A stretch of DNA of 64,000 nucleotides from assembly GCA_017480095.1 (NCBI GenBank), contig JAFVBG010000003.1, forward strand, positions 246,680 to 310,679, written 5' to 3'. The position numbers and the translations under genes are program-made. The stretch is from Candidatus Saccharimonadota bacterium. Lineage in GTDB: Bacteria > Patescibacteriota > Saccharimonadia > Saccharimonadales > Saccharimonadaceae. The notes under the pieces are model-generated. The model did not search any database, was not told the origin of the DNA, and worked only from the letters and a program-made list of their open reading frames with translations. Shown here piece by piece: positions 1-9,662 of this stretch. Within the stretch, counting starts at the first letter, position 1. The number at the start of each line of letters is the position of its first letter.

Positions 1-2
1 AA

Positions 3-674
3 GCAGGAATCGCGTTTTTCCGTGAGCATGGCTCATCGGCGGAGATTCTCAACAACTACGGCATCAGCGAAGCAATGTGCGTTGGCACTTTTACCGACGG
101 TGTACCGCACAAAGCTGGTACTATCGGCTGGTTCTATTATGGGCCGGAGTGGCTCATAGTAAACGACAACCTGGAAGAAGTGAAGTATGGTGAGACTGGC
201 GAGATTATCGTTAGCTCTCCGACCCTGTGTCAGGGGTATTTCAATGATCCAGACGCAACTGAAGAGTCTTTTATCACGATAGGTGAGAAGGTGTGGTTTA
301 GGACTGGCGACTTTGCCTTTTTGGGTGAAGATCGCTACGTGCGTTTCTCGGGCAGGAAGCGTCGTTTCTACTTCGCCGAAGGAGTCACCGACAAGGTGAA
401 CTGCGAGACTATCGAGCAAACATTGAGTTCTCTGCCTGGCGTCAAGCAGGCAGCTGTGGTTATCATGAAAGGCGAAGGTGGGACCGAATGGTCGCGTGCA
501 TTCATCGAGGTGTCGGGGGAGCCGACACAGGTCACGGCAGAGTCTGTCAGAAAGGGGGCAGCACAGAAGCTCCAACCCTGGCAGATGCCACGCGAAATCA
601 TAGTCATAGGCAAACTTCCGGTCATGCAGAGCGGCAAGGTGAACTATCACCTGCTCGAACAGTACGACCACTAA
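3..674 (+). CDS. AMP-forming acyl/aminoacyl ligase, C-terminal part (5' end outside window)
   Basis: The reading frame is open to the window edge, so only the last 223 residues are present. ANL-superfamily ligase motifs are visible: NNYGISEA (the Y-G-x-T/S-E motif) near residue 20, a G-E-I..GYFNDP stretch, RTGD near residue 100 followed by SGRKRR at the hinge, and a late SGK whose lysine is 12 residues from the end, in the place of the adenylation lysine. The family adenylates a carboxylate with ATP and passes it to CoA or a carrier thiol. The substrate cannot be read from this part; a DltA-like or acyl-CoA ligase role are both possible. The gene ends in a strong terminator. Confidence 0.85.
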   Translation, partial: AGIAFFREHGSSAEILNNYGISEAMCVGTFTDGVPHKAGTIGWFYYGPEWLIVNDNLEEVKYGETGEIIVSSPTLCQGYFNDPDATEESFITIGEKVWFRTGDFAFLGEDRYVRFSGRKRRFYFAEGVTDKVNCETIEQTLSSLPGVKQAAVVIMKGEGGTEWSRAFIEVSGEPTQVTAESVRKGAAQKLQPWQMPREIIVIGKLPVMQSGKVNYHLLEQYDH

Positions 675-710
675 GCAAGCTCAAATCAAGCAACAGTCAG
701 CTTCCCTAAT

Positions 711-745
711 AGTCGCTCAGTTCTATCTATACTGGGCGACTTTTT
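711..745 (+). terminator. Rho-independent terminator after the ligase gene
   Basis: An 11-bp stem, AGTCGCTCAGT with ACTGGGCGACT (one mismatch), is followed by five T. It ends the plus-strand ligase transcript and separates it from the convergent minus-strand membrane-protein gene. Confidence 0.85.
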
Positions 746-754
746 CTATCAATG

Positions 755-2086
755 CTATCTATTATTCTCTTCTATGATACAAGAGATGATCCCGATGATT
801 GCTTCATGTTTGACAAGATCTCTTCGCGTAATAGCACCAGCTGTAACTTTTTTACCAAAAATTATTTTACCAATCTCCTTGCCGTTGCGATTGCGGAGGA
901 TACCAATCCTAGAGATATTATGCTGCGAAGCCGAATCAATCTCCTTTAGCTCGTCCGCGACTATCCAAGCGCCATTTTCGGCCTTCAGTTTGGCTAGCTG
1001 ATTGACTTCTTCCGTGGTGAAGCGAGAGCTGTCCGAGAGGTAAAAATGATCTTTTACGGTGAGTGCCACATACGAATAATGCATTGTGTCTGCCAAGAAG
1101 CGAGCAATATCTTTCGGGTCGTAGGAATCTTTTTTGATTACTTCGAGCTTTTTTATAATGTAGCCAAGTTCAATTCTATCCGTGTAGAAGCTGGCGCGCA
1201 TGAAATTAGCCAGCTCTGTAATAGTCGGCATCAAGAGCAGTAGGAATAATCCCATGATGAGATTGAGTATAAGCACTTCGTTAGTCGGGTTAGCGATGCC
1301 AAACAGAGCCGTAAACACAATATAGAACGCGAGCAAATAAACGACGATAGCCGTAGCGATGATGACGATATAGGATAGTACCTCTGTCCAGCGTGATGAC
1401 ATCGAAATGATACGGAACTTCACGGCCGAATAGTAGAATGTTAAGACCGAAATAGCGGTCGCCATCGGACCAATCCAAGTGAGGTGTGGATGCGAACTAA
1501 TCAAGATTAGGTTGAAGATGAGCGCCAAGATACCACCAATCGAAAGTCCGCCGTAGAAAATCTGCAGACCTCGTTTTTGACCTTTGTTGGTAGTTTTCTT
1601 GATTTGTTTTTGGAGGTAGTTGGAGAAAACTATCGAGATCAGGAAGAAATAAGCGATAATAGTATAATAATACCAGCTCTTATTGACGAATAAATGCGTA
1701 TATTCTTGATTGACGTCGATCGAAGTGTAAAAAAGTGACGAATCGTATGCGAGCAGTGTCACCAATATTGCTCCGATCGCCGAGAAGATAATAGTTGCAA
1801 TTTTGCCACCTTTTTGTTGCCAACCGAGATACGCGAGTAGGCCTACATCGCAAAGAGTCACCCCTGCGATAATACACGTCACTATTAGGTGCGAGAAGAC
1901 CTCGGAGGCGTTCGGCATTTTGATGAAAATCATGATTGCCAACGACCAGATGGCGGCACCCAGAGTGGCGATTAAGAATCTTCCTCCGTTAGATTTCTCC
2001 TGCTTGGTGCTACCGAGGAAGATTGATATTCCCGATAACAAAACAGCGACGGCTACTATGACCAGTAGAACGCGGATGAGTTGCAT
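755..2086 (-). CDS. Polytopic membrane protein with C-terminal GAF-like cytosolic domain
   Basis: A 443-residue protein with about nine hydrophobic segments in residues 3-296 and a soluble tail (about 305-443). The layout resembles the 7TM sensor part of some histidine kinases, but there is no H-box or ATPase domain. It is paralogous to the gene at 3137-4255: both start MQL, both have an F-L-A-D segment at the start of the tail, and both close with an amphipathic helix. The start is set by AAAGGAGG five bases upstream, with TATAAT about 20 bases before that. The tail may sense a ligand or bind a partner; the function is unknown. Confidence 0.8.
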   Translation of the reverse strand: MQLIRVLLVIVAVAVLLSGISIFLGSTKQEKSNGGRFLIATLGAAIWSLAIMIFIKMPNASEVFSHLIVTCIIAGVTLCDVGLLAYLGWQQKGGKIATIIFSAIGAILVTLLAYDSSLFYTSIDVNQEYTHLFVNKSWYYYTIIAYFFLISIVFSNYLQKQIKKTTNKGQKRGLQIFYGGLSIGGILALIFNLILISSHPHLTWIGPMATAISVLTFYYSAVKFRIISMSSRWTEVLSYIVIIATAIVVYLLAFYIVFTALFGIANPTNEVLILNLIMGLFLLLLMPTITELANFMRASFYTDRIELGYIIKKLEVIKKDSYDPKDIARFLADTMHYSYVALTVKDHFYLSDSSRFTTEEVNQLAKLKAENGAWIVADELKEIDSASQHNISRIGILRNRNGKEIGKIIFGKKVTAGAITRRDLVKHEAIIGIISCIIEENNR

Positions 2087-2138
2087 TTTACCTCCTTTAT
2101 TTTAATTTCATTATACCACATTTATCAAAACCTATCTA

Positions 2139-3119
2139 CTAATATGTACTAAAGAACTGCGACCAGTAAGTTTTATATTGAGAACCTGGATCAAAGACAA
2201 AACCAACCGCCATCTTTGTAAAGCTCTTGTTCAGAATATTAGCTTTATGGGTTGGTGAACCCATCCATGTTGCGACGACCGTCTTCGGTGAGACGGCAGT
2301 ATTCCCCGCCGCCAAGTTTTCACCAGCTACACCACCGCTAGAGGGGATTGGACAGGCAGTCTGCCAGCTACTGCCATCAGGACGAGAATGGTCATATTTA
2401 GTCATGCTTTCACGTGCTCGTGTCTGAGCAGCGCCTTCACAGGCGGAGCTCCAACTGAGTGCCGCTGCGCCAACTTTAGCACGCTCTTGATTGACGAGGT
2501 TTAACACTTCTCGCTTCCATTGTTCAATCGGCACTGCGACCACCGTAACCGTAATTGTATCGCGTCTAGTACCGTCATAAGTACCAGCCGTGATGGTGGT
2601 CGTGCCTGTGCCAACAATCATTGGATAGCGGCAACGTTCCGTGGAATACCCCAGACGAGTGCGAGCCTGTGAGTAGAACTTTGAAATTACCCCAGCATTA
2701 CTAGTCTGCCAATACATATCGCCCAGCCCAGAAAGTGAGCTATCTACGCAAATATCTTGGTCGGCGGTTTGATACAGAGTGAGGCTCGTCTCATTCCAAA
2801 GTTCACCTGCCGGGACATTGCCACCCGTGGCCGGTTCAGCATTCTGCACCACCTCACGATACCCTTCTGAGCTCGAACTGCTACTGCCAGTGGAAAGTGG
2901 TTTGACATTGTTCCCCTCTAGAATGTCGGAAACTGAGTCGAGTAGAGAGACCTCTTCGATTGCATCCGTTGTTTCGTCTGAGCGCTCCGAGACGACGCGT
3001 AGGGTGGTTTCCTTCGGAATCCAGATTGCGCCCGCAATTACTACCCCCGCAATTAAAATCGCTACGGCGTTGAGCGACAGCAAGACGTGAATCCTGGTAT
3101 GTTTTAGCATGGCTGCCAT
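2139..3119 (-). CDS. Secreted CAP/SCP-domain protein with Ig-like region
   Basis: 326 residues. An N-terminal membrane anchor or uncleaved signal (about 8-31) is followed by a Ser-rich linker, a bacterial Ig-like segment (about 105-200) and a CAP domain (about 205-326). CAP landmarks are VNQERAKVG, YDHSRPDG, AGENLAAG and PTHKANIL, which hold the conserved His and Glu residues. Bacterial CAP proteins are extracytoplasmic and often linked to the cell surface, but their chemistry is poorly defined. The gene lies 17 bp after the 7TM-like gene at 3137-4255 and is probably co-transcribed with it. A second ATG three codons in is an alternative start. Confidence 0.9.
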   Translation of the reverse strand: MAAMLKHTRIHVLLSLNAVAILIAGVVIAGAIWIPKETTLRVVSERSDETTDAIEEVSLLDSVSDILEGNNVKPLSTGSSSSSSEGYREVVQNAEPATGGNVPAGELWNETSLTLYQTADQDICVDSSLSGLGDMYWQTSNAGVISKFYSQARTRLGYSTERCRYPMIVGTGTTTITAGTYDGTRRDTITVTVVAVPIEQWKREVLNLVNQERAKVGAAALSWSSACEGAAQTRARESMTKYDHSRPDGSSWQTACPIPSSGGVAGENLAAGNTAVSPKTVVATWMGSPTHKANILNKSFTKMAVGFVFDPGSQYKTYWSQFFSTY

Positions 3120-3136
3120 TAAAACTTATCCCCCAT

Positions 3137-4255
3137 CTAGGCCTCCAGCCTGCGCTTAGAGTCGATAATCGAAGCTACGAGATTGACAATCATTTCGAGC
3201 TGGACGAGGTCGCGATGTTCAAATTTTTCCTTCCCCAGCGGTTTGCCAACCAAAATCTGCCCGAATGGTCGCCCCTTGGCATTGCGAAGCTCCGCTACAG
3301 CCGTCAGTTCAAGCCGTTCAAAGAGCTCCTTACTCTGCTCGTCGATTTTCTGCCAGGCACTATTATTGTCTTTTGGCTCTAAGACAGAAATCTCCGCCAG
3401 CTCATCCGCCGTAATTGACAGACTACTAGAGCCATAAACTCGCCCATTGATGGCTAAACCGATGTATTTAAAATGGAGGTGATCCGCTAGAAAACTAGCA
3501 AATTCATTCAAATTAACATTCTGCGTCGCCATGCGGTTGAGACGTTTGACGATATAAGCCAAATCCACCTGCCCGACCATGGTTAAGCTCCGTAGGTAGG
3601 CCATCGTCTCATTGATGACAGGGATCAACATTAAGACGATTAGAATCATGATAAAGTTGAGAATCATAATTGTGCTGGAAGAATCGGCGGGGAATTTGAA
3701 GAGTTTTGTCAGCACCAGGAAGAAAATCACCATATAGAGGATAGCCGCCAGACCAATCAAAACCGAATAGGCCAAGATTCGCAGCCAAATTAGGTCGATA
3801 ATCAGCAACCTATAGCGCAGGACAGCATAAAAATGCGCCACAATCACAAAAATAAACGACGCCGATGCCAGCCAGTGCGGAATATATATATTAAAGCTTG
3901 GCAAAACTAATCCAAAGATGGCGGTTAGTGTAGCAGAAATAATTACGCCCGATAACAACATACCATAAGCGGAGCGATTGCGTTTTCTTGAGGCGTGCTT
4001 AAGCTCATAGAGTATCCATCCGGCATATACAGCCAATAGACAGAGGTAGATGATTGGTAAGATATAAGTTAGTAGAACCGAATCCCTAATACCGATAAAT
4101 GCTTCGCAGACCATCCAGACACATACTATGATACTAAAAGTAAAATAAACCAGAGCCTTACAACGGTATCCGCTCGTCGCACCCATTAAAGTTGTAAAAC
4201 CGGAGATAAGTGACAGTATCGCCACAATCGCCATCAAGATATAAACTAACTGCAT
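3137..4255 (-). CDS. Polytopic membrane protein, paralogue of the 755-2086 gene
   Basis: 372 residues with about seven hydrophobic segments up to residue 235 and a soluble C-terminal domain of about 130 residues. It shares the MQL start, overall plan and closing helix with the gene at 755-2086, and has two fewer membrane spans. No kinase, cyclase or phosphatase motif is present. AAGGAGG lies five bases before ATG and TAAAAT about 23 bases further upstream. Two kinase-less sensor-like proteins flanking a secreted CAP protein suggest an envelope-sensing unit, but this is inference. Confidence 0.8.
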   Translation of the reverse strand: MQLVYILMAIVAILSLISGFTTLMGATSGYRCKALVYFTFSIIVCVWMVCEAFIGIRDSVLLTYILPIIYLCLLAVYAGWILYELKHASRKRNRSAYGMLLSGVIISATLTAIFGLVLPSFNIYIPHWLASASFIFVIVAHFYAVLRYRLLIIDLIWLRILAYSVLIGLAAILYMVIFFLVLTKLFKFPADSSSTIMILNFIMILIVLMLIPVINETMAYLRSLTMVGQVDLAYIVKRLNRMATQNVNLNEFASFLADHLHFKYIGLAINGRVYGSSSLSITADELAEISVLEPKDNNSAWQKIDEQSKELFERLELTAVAELRNAKGRPFGQILVGKPLGKEKFEHRDLVQLEMIVNLVASIIDSKRRLEA

Positions 4256-4294
4256 CTTACCTCCTTCTTATCTATTTATTTTAGCATAAGCAGT

Positions 4295-5263
4295 CTAGCT
4301 TTGCAAGGCTTCGCGTAGCTGAGTGCCAAAATTTACAATTTCATTGAAGGAGCTTAAGTTGGCCGTCATGACCACCACAATGAGATGATGATCGCCCGAT
4401 ACGACAAAAGCTGCGTCGTGATAATAATTCCAGGCGGACGAAGTGCCAGAATGTTCCCAGCCAACTTTATCATACACTAGTACATTATCTCCAGAAAGTC
4501 CTGCTGGCAACCCCTGTCGCCACACGCACGGGCCACTACACATACCATTATTGACTGGTGGTTGATTTAACATGGAGTCCATAATAGTAAGGAGTGTTTC
4601 ATTGTCAAAATCCGGGTGGAACCAGTAACGTTGCAAAAGTTTAGCAATATCGACTGGATTACTGGAAAGTCCAGAAATCTGCGAGTTTGTAATGCCCCAG
4701 CTATTTTTGATGATTTTGTCGAGCTCGTAACGATTGATTTTATTCCAAAGCGCCTCGCCACAAGTCGAGTCCGAGCTCCGGATAGCAGCGTCTAGACATT
4801 CACCGATTGTGCGCCCCGCCACTAGCACGTCCGTGGTCTTCCACTCGCCATCATAAACTCTCTTATACCCCTCATAGACCGGAAAGAGCTTATAGAGCGA
4901 GGCAGTATTATAATTGGCGGTCTCATTGACGGCGGCAATCGGCGTATCATAATCCAAATCATAGATATAGACACTTTTGCGTCCAGAGGTGGAGTTCACC
5001 CAATTTTCGGCAAGCGCCTGAAAATCTAATTTTGATGGCAACTTGCGGGCCTCCACCTCTACCGTTCCACCATCAGCGGTTAAATCTTTTTCCAGATCAT
5101 TTGACGTCAACTTGACCTTGCCATCCCCCTCCGGCTCCGACAGTAAGATAACAAACCCAATCACCATCGCAATGGCGAGGATTATGATTCCAACCCCTAG
5201 AAACCCATGCGAGCGCCGCCGAGTTTTTCTACTCGCACCGCCATAAGTATATTGTATCTGCAT
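4295..5263 (-). CDS. Membrane-anchored class A beta-lactamase-like serine hydrolase
   Basis: 322 residues with a signal anchor at about 20-42 and an extracytoplasmic hydrolase domain from about residue 80. Three active-site motifs of the beta-lactamase/DD-peptidase fold can be placed: S122-L-Y-K125 (SxxK), S164-D-S166 (SDN equivalent) and K266-V-G268 (KTG equivalent, altered). The changed third motif makes true beta-lactam hydrolysis uncertain; a peptidoglycan-related or inactive role is possible. AAGGAG precedes ATG and the gene follows capA by 9 bp, so the two are probably translated from one mRNA. Confidence 0.85.
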   Translation of the reverse strand: MQIQYTYGGASRKTRRRSHGFLGVGIIILAIAMVIGFVILLSEPEGDGKVKLTSNDLEKDLTADGGTVEVEARKLPSKLDFQALAENWVNSTSGRKSVYIYDLDYDTPIAAVNETANYNTASLYKLFPVYEGYKRVYDGEWKTTDVLVAGRTIGECLDAAIRSSDSTCGEALWNKINRYELDKIIKNSWGITNSQISGLSSNPVDIAKLLQRYWFHPDFDNETLLTIMDSMLNQPPVNNGMCSGPCVWRQGLPAGLSGDNVLVYDKVGWEHSGTSSAWNYYHDAAFVVSGDHHLIVVVMTANLSSFNEIVNFGTQLREALQS

Positions 5264-5272
5264 TTTACTCCT

Positions 5273-6817
5273 TTATTCCCCGTGAGGACTGGCTTCAATT
5301 AACCGCGATAAGAAGGCCTGCGCTGAATCGGCATCCATCAGTCTCGTCTGATAGGTAGCACCATATACGGTCGGAGAAATCCTAGTCTGAGCGTATTTGC
5401 CATTCAAGAAATAATGCGTCAAGATATAACCACGAGTCGTGCCTGGCCAGTAAGTTTGGTCAAAGAAGAGATTGCCGAGCCCATAATAGATTGGTTTACC
5501 ATCATAAAGCTCAAAAGTTTGAGGCTGATGAGCCTGCGTACCCACTACCATATCAGTACCGAGGTCAACTAGGTGGCGGAAGAAAGCTTTTTGGTTTGCA
5601 ATTGGATAATCGCAAGCTGGCATTTCAGTATAACCGTCTGGATAGCTATAACATTCATAGTACTGGACATCGACAATGACATAATCGCCCCGCGCTTTTG
5701 CCTCAGTGATTTGCTGCTTAGCAATGGCTTCATCATAGATATTTGCGCCCGGTGTACTACCGTTAGCGCCGCCGTATTGCTTAGAGGTGGTGGATTGATT
5801 ATAGCCGAGTAGGGTAATTTTGGTATTTTTCTCGTTTAGCTCTAATGGGATGCGGGCAGCCTCCTCGTTCTTGCCGCCACCAAAAGTCTTAAAACCTAAC
5901 TCTTCGTATTTGGCAATCGTATTCGTATTGGCTTGAGCAGAATAATCATTGTTATGATTGCCAGTTAGCTCAATAATATCTGTGCCGATGGCTTTAATTG
6001 TCTCTAACATTCGCCAATCCGAACACAGTACCACGGTATTAGTTCCGCCCTGACAACTATCAGCAAAACTAACTTCGTTGCTAATATGAGTGAGATCTTT
6101 TGAGGAGAGAAAATCTTTAATGTTTTCGGCGAAGTAAGCGCCATTTCCTCCGGCCGCACCATTTAGATGTGAAACCATCGCGCGCGACAAAGCCGTAACG
6201 CCAGTCTGAGCAAAGGTCAGGATGTTTTCCTTTTTATTGCCAAGTGCTGGTAACTTATCCTTGAGCTGATTTTTGAACTCGGCCAAGTCAAACTCGGCGG
6301 CAGCCCGACGCTTATCGTCAACTTTTTCCACCCCAGATTCATCCAGCGAGAATTCGAGCACCCGATAAATCGCGCCTTTTTCTGGATTATCAAGATAATA
6401 ATTATCGTCGATAGCCAGCAGTTTGCGCGTACCATCAAGCCTATCAACCTCTACCAAACTATATCCGTTGACATTTTCATCACTACTTGCTAGATTCAAA
6501 GCTTCCGCGCTAGAAATAGACTCCACCAAGCTATACCAGTCTGCCGTTGGGATGAGCTCAGTTATGGCAAAGTCTTCCTTATTAGCCACGGTCTTAGCGG
6601 TAATTTTAATCGGCAAAGCATATTTCGTTTCAGCATCAACCAGGCTCTCTACGGTTTTACGTTCCTGCTCCGAGAGATCTACGTCATAAGAAACACCATA
6701 ATCCCGCGAGACACTTCTAGTCTCAAGGAAGAACTTAACCCCACAAAACACTCCCGCTACTACAATTATAAATACTAAAATTAACAGTGGAAACTTGTTG
6801 CGGCGTTTAACTCTCAT
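5273..6817 (-). CDS. CapA-family poly-gamma-glutamate synthesis-like protein
   Basis: 514 residues from the chosen start. There is one membrane segment near residues 10-32, then a long linker and a CapA-type metallophosphatase-fold domain in the second half. Diagnostic strings are ELTGNHNND, GTQAHQPQ and YYGLGNLFFD, matching the NNH-D, HPH-Q and LGN motifs of the family. The start at 6817 is chosen because TATAAT (6829-6824) ends six bases before this ATG; an open frame continues further upstream but would overlap the divergent glycosidase. CapA proteins act at the cell surface in polyglutamate synthesis or export; no capB or capC is nearby, so the substrate is open. Confidence 0.88.
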   Translation of the reverse strand: MRVKRRNKFPLLILVFIIVVAGVFCGVKFFLETRSVSRDYGVSYDVDLSEQERKTVESLVDAETKYALPIKITAKTVANKEDFAITELIPTADWYSLVESISSAEALNLASSDENVNGYSLVEVDRLDGTRKLLAIDDNYYLDNPEKGAIYRVLEFSLDESGVEKVDDKRRAAAEFDLAEFKNQLKDKLPALGNKKENILTFAQTGVTALSRAMVSHLNGAAGGNGAYFAENIKDFLSSKDLTHISNEVSFADSCQGGTNTVVLCSDWRMLETIKAIGTDIIELTGNHNNDYSAQANTNTIAKYEELGFKTFGGGKNEEAARIPLELNEKNTKITLLGYNQSTTSKQYGGANGSTPGANIYDEAIAKQQITEAKARGDYVIVDVQYYECYSYPDGYTEMPACDYPIANQKAFFRHLVDLGTDMVVGTQAHQPQTFELYDGKPIYYGLGNLFFDQTYWPGTTRGYILTHYFLNGKYAQTRISPTVYGATYQTRLMDADSAQAFLSRLIEASPHGE

Positions 6818-6866
6818 AGTCTCATTATAACACTTTTTGTCAAAATCGTGTATAATTGTATGTAGT

Positions 6867-8843
6867 ATGGGTTTCAAGTGGGCAGACTTATTCCGTTTTC
6901 GCAAGACCCCAAAGAGTTTTACGAGAGAGGTAAAATCCCCAAATGGCAGACTAGTATGTGAAGTTTCTGTCATGGATGGTCGGGTTTCTTATGCCTTGAG
7001 AAAAGATGGCAAGACTCTGGTTAATAAATCTTATCTTGGTATGAACTTGCGCGGAGAAAAAACCTTGGGCTATAACCTAGGTGCAGTGCGAAGCCAGACT
7101 AAGACCGTAAATGAAAAGTGGAAAGCCACTTGGGGCGAAGCACGAGAAATTGTCAATCATTATAATGAATTAACGGTTTATTTATCTGAGCAGACTGAAG
7201 ACGCAAGAATGTTCACCTTACGTTTCCGAGCGTTTGACGACGGCCTAGCCTTTCGCTATGAAATCCCACCACAGCCAAAGTTCCAACGCCTGACGATTTC
7301 TGACGAGCTGACCGAGTTCAATATTGACAATAATGCCCTGGCTTGGCAAATTCCAGCCTATCAGCCAGACCGATACGAATATAATTATACTCGGAAGCCG
7401 GTCTATGAGTTGGTTCACTCTGTGCATACGCCTACCACTATCGAGCTTCCGACTGGCCACTACTTAGCGATTCATGAAGCTGCACTCTATAATTATGGTT
7501 CGATGACCTTGAGACTTGACCAGAACCACGCCCTCAAAGCTGATATTACCCCGCTCTCGGATGGAATGCGAGCGTATGTGGATTTACCCTTTAATACTCC
7601 TTGGCGAGTGCTAATGGTTGGTGAGGCGGCGATTGATTTGACAACTAATCGCATGGTACTAAACCTGAACGACCCACCACACGGGGATTTTGCTTGGGTA
7701 AAACCGATAAAATTCATCGGTATCTGGTGGGCGATGTTCGTCGGTGAATGGACTTGGGCGCCAGGGGCTAGGCATGGAGCTACTACTGAACATACCAAGC
7801 AATATATTGACGCTTGCACCAGGTTGGGGATTCCTGGGCTATTGGTTGAAGGTTGGAATAACGGCTGGGAAGGCGATTGGCTACAAAACGGCGCCACCAC
7901 CGATTTTCTTCACCCGATGCCAGATTTTGATATTGATGAGGTCGCGAAATATGCCGCCGAAAAAGGTGTTTCCCTGGTCGGCCATCATGAGACGGTCGGC
8001 TTCATTGATAACTACGAAAAACAGATGGAAGAGGCTTATAAGTTCTACAGTGACCATGGTATTAAATACATCAAACCTGGCTACGCCAATTCTCGCATGA
8101 CCGTAAATGGGCGCAAAGAGTTCCATCATTCTCAGATTGGCGTCCGCCATTATCAGAAAGCTTTGGAATTAGCCGCCAAATATCATATCTGCCTCGATGT
8201 CCATGAGCCGATCAAGGGGACTGGTATTGAGCGGACTTATCCAAATTTACTTTCGCGCGAGGGTGCGCGCGGGCAAGAATACGAAGGCGGTGCACTTAGT
8301 CCATCTCATGCCACAATTTTGCCATTTACACGATTACTTGCTGGCGGCATGGACTATACGAGTGGGATTTTAGATGTCACTAATTACACTAAGCGCATGG
8401 CCACCACGATTGCTAGGCAGTTGGCTTATTTTGTGACGATTTTCTCTGGTATGCAGATGGCGGCAGACCGACCAGTGTTTTATGAGCAGAAATATCCAGA
8501 TTTATATAAGTTTATCCGCGACGTACCTGTAACTTGGTATCAAACTAAGCCACTCTTGGGACGGATTGGTGAATACTATGTCGTAGCGAGGCAGGCGGAT
8601 AATGGCGATTGGTTCCTAGGGGGAGTAACCAACGAAGAGGGGCATCGCACACGCATTAATCTAGATTTTCTCGATCAAGGGATTAACTATGAAGCGGAGA
8701 TTTATCGCGATGGTGAAACTGCGCATTACCGCGAAAACCAGTTGAGCTACGTAGTCGAGAGCAAGCGGGTTAGCTCGCGTGATTTTCTCGACCTCTGGAT
8801 GGCACCAGGTGGCGGATTCGCGGTGCGGCTCAAGAAATTATAA
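6867..8843 (+). CDS. Glycoside hydrolase family 97, alpha-glucosidase-like
   Basis: 658 residues, close to the usual GH97 length. An N-terminal beta-sandwich (to about residue 290) is followed by a TIM barrel and a small C-terminal sheet. Recognisable pieces are VEGWNNGWEGDW, GHHETVGF, IKYIKPGY, LDVHEPIKGTG and the E-G-G stretch after RGQEYEGG. GH97 enzymes remove alpha-linked glucose or galactose, inverting or retaining depending on subtype; the subtype is not decided here. No signal peptide is visible, so it should act in the cytosol on imported or stored alpha-glucan. The ATG lies ten bases after TATAAT (6851-6856); a TTG ten codons upstream would lie in the promoter and is rejected. Confidence 0.9.
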   Translation: MGFKWADLFRFRKTPKSFTREVKSPNGRLVCEVSVMDGRVSYALRKDGKTLVNKSYLGMNLRGEKTLGYNLGAVRSQTKTVNEKWKATWGEAREIVNHYNELTVYLSEQTEDARMFTLRFRAFDDGLAFRYEIPPQPKFQRLTISDELTEFNIDNNALAWQIPAYQPDRYEYNYTRKPVYELVHSVHTPTTIELPTGHYLAIHEAALYNYGSMTLRLDQNHALKADITPLSDGMRAYVDLPFNTPWRVLMVGEAAIDLTTNRMVLNLNDPPHGDFAWVKPIKFIGIWWAMFVGEWTWAPGARHGATTEHTKQYIDACTRLGIPGLLVEGWNNGWEGDWLQNGATTDFLHPMPDFDIDEVAKYAAEKGVSLVGHHETVGFIDNYEKQMEEAYKFYSDHGIKYIKPGYANSRMTVNGRKEFHHSQIGVRHYQKALELAAKYHICLDVHEPIKGTGIERTYPNLLSREGARGQEYEGGALSPSHATILPFTRLLAGGMDYTSGILDVTNYTKRMATTIARQLAYFVTIFSGMQMAADRPVFYEQKYPDLYKFIRDVPVTWYQTKPLLGRIGEYYVVARQADNGDWFLGGVTNEEGHRTRINLDFLDQGINYEAEIYRDGETAHYRENQLSYVVESKRVSSRDFLDLWMAPGGGFAVRLKKL

Positions 8844-9644
8844 TTGTAGAAGTAGCACTACCGCCAAGACGGCCGCCAGACAGACACGATAAATACCGAA
8901 AATCTTAACTGAATCGTCTCGCTTAAAGAAGTTCATGATCGGCTTAATGACGAGTAAGCCAGCAGTAAATGCGACTAGATTGGCTACCAAGACGAGTGGA
9001 AGGTTAGCAAAGATAAAGGCACGGGTTGAAGATGAAGCTAGAGTTTTTAGGCAAACCGCACACATCAGCGGGATGGAGACTAGGAACGAGTAGTCGGCGG
9101 CAGCTTTGTTTTTTAACCCGCAGAGGCGACCGGCAATAATCGTGGAGCCAGAGCGCGAAACGCCCGGAATCAGAGCAAAAACCTGCGCAAAGCCAATCGC
9201 AAGGGCGTTTTTCGGGGTAAGCTTCGTCTCGTCTTTCTTCTCTTTCTGGCGTGGGAACATATCGAGAAAAACCATAATCAGGCCAACCACGGCCATTGAG
9301 ATGCAAATCGTCCAAAGGCTACCGATAAAAGGCAGGTTATCTATAACTTTACTAAGTAGCAATCCAGAAAGCCCAGCTGGAATGCAGGTCAAGATAATAT
9401 TAAGCGCAAATTTATAATCCTTTTTCTTGAAGACGTCATTTAGAATCTTCGCGATACGCTTACGATAAAAAATAAAGAGAACGAGCAAAGTACCGAAATT
9501 AATCACCTCTAGTAGATAGTGAAAATCATCGCCACGCACGGACAAAACATGACCAGCCAACTCTAAGTGTCCAGAAGAAGAAACCGGGATAAACTCCGTC
9601 AAACCTTGAATTAAACCTAATATAATCGCAATTATAATACTCAT
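8838..9644 (-). CDS. uppP: Undecaprenyl-diphosphatase UppP/BacA
   Basis: 268 residues, eight hydrophobic spans, with the family signatures EFIPVSSSGHLEL near residue 20 and PGVSRSGSTI near residue 160. The enzyme recycles undecaprenyl pyrophosphate to the monophosphate carrier for peptidoglycan and other wall polymers. The 3' end overlaps the convergent GH97 gene by six bases. TATAAT (9656-9651) ends six bases before ATG with no Shine-Dalgarno site, a leaderless arrangement. Confidence 0.96.
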   Translation of the reverse strand: MSIIIAIILGLIQGLTEFIPVSSSGHLELAGHVLSVRGDDFHYLLEVINFGTLLVLFIFYRKRIAKILNDVFKKKDYKFALNIILTCIPAGLSGLLLSKVIDNLPFIGSLWTICISMAVVGLIMVFLDMFPRQKEKKDETKLTPKNALAIGFAQVFALIPGVSRSGSTIIAGRLCGLKNKAAADYSFLVSIPLMCAVCLKTLASSSTRAFIFANLPLVLVANLVAFTAGLLVIKPIMNFFKRDDSVKIFGIYRVCLAAVLAVVLLLQL

Positions 9645-9662
9645 GCGACTATTATAACATAC

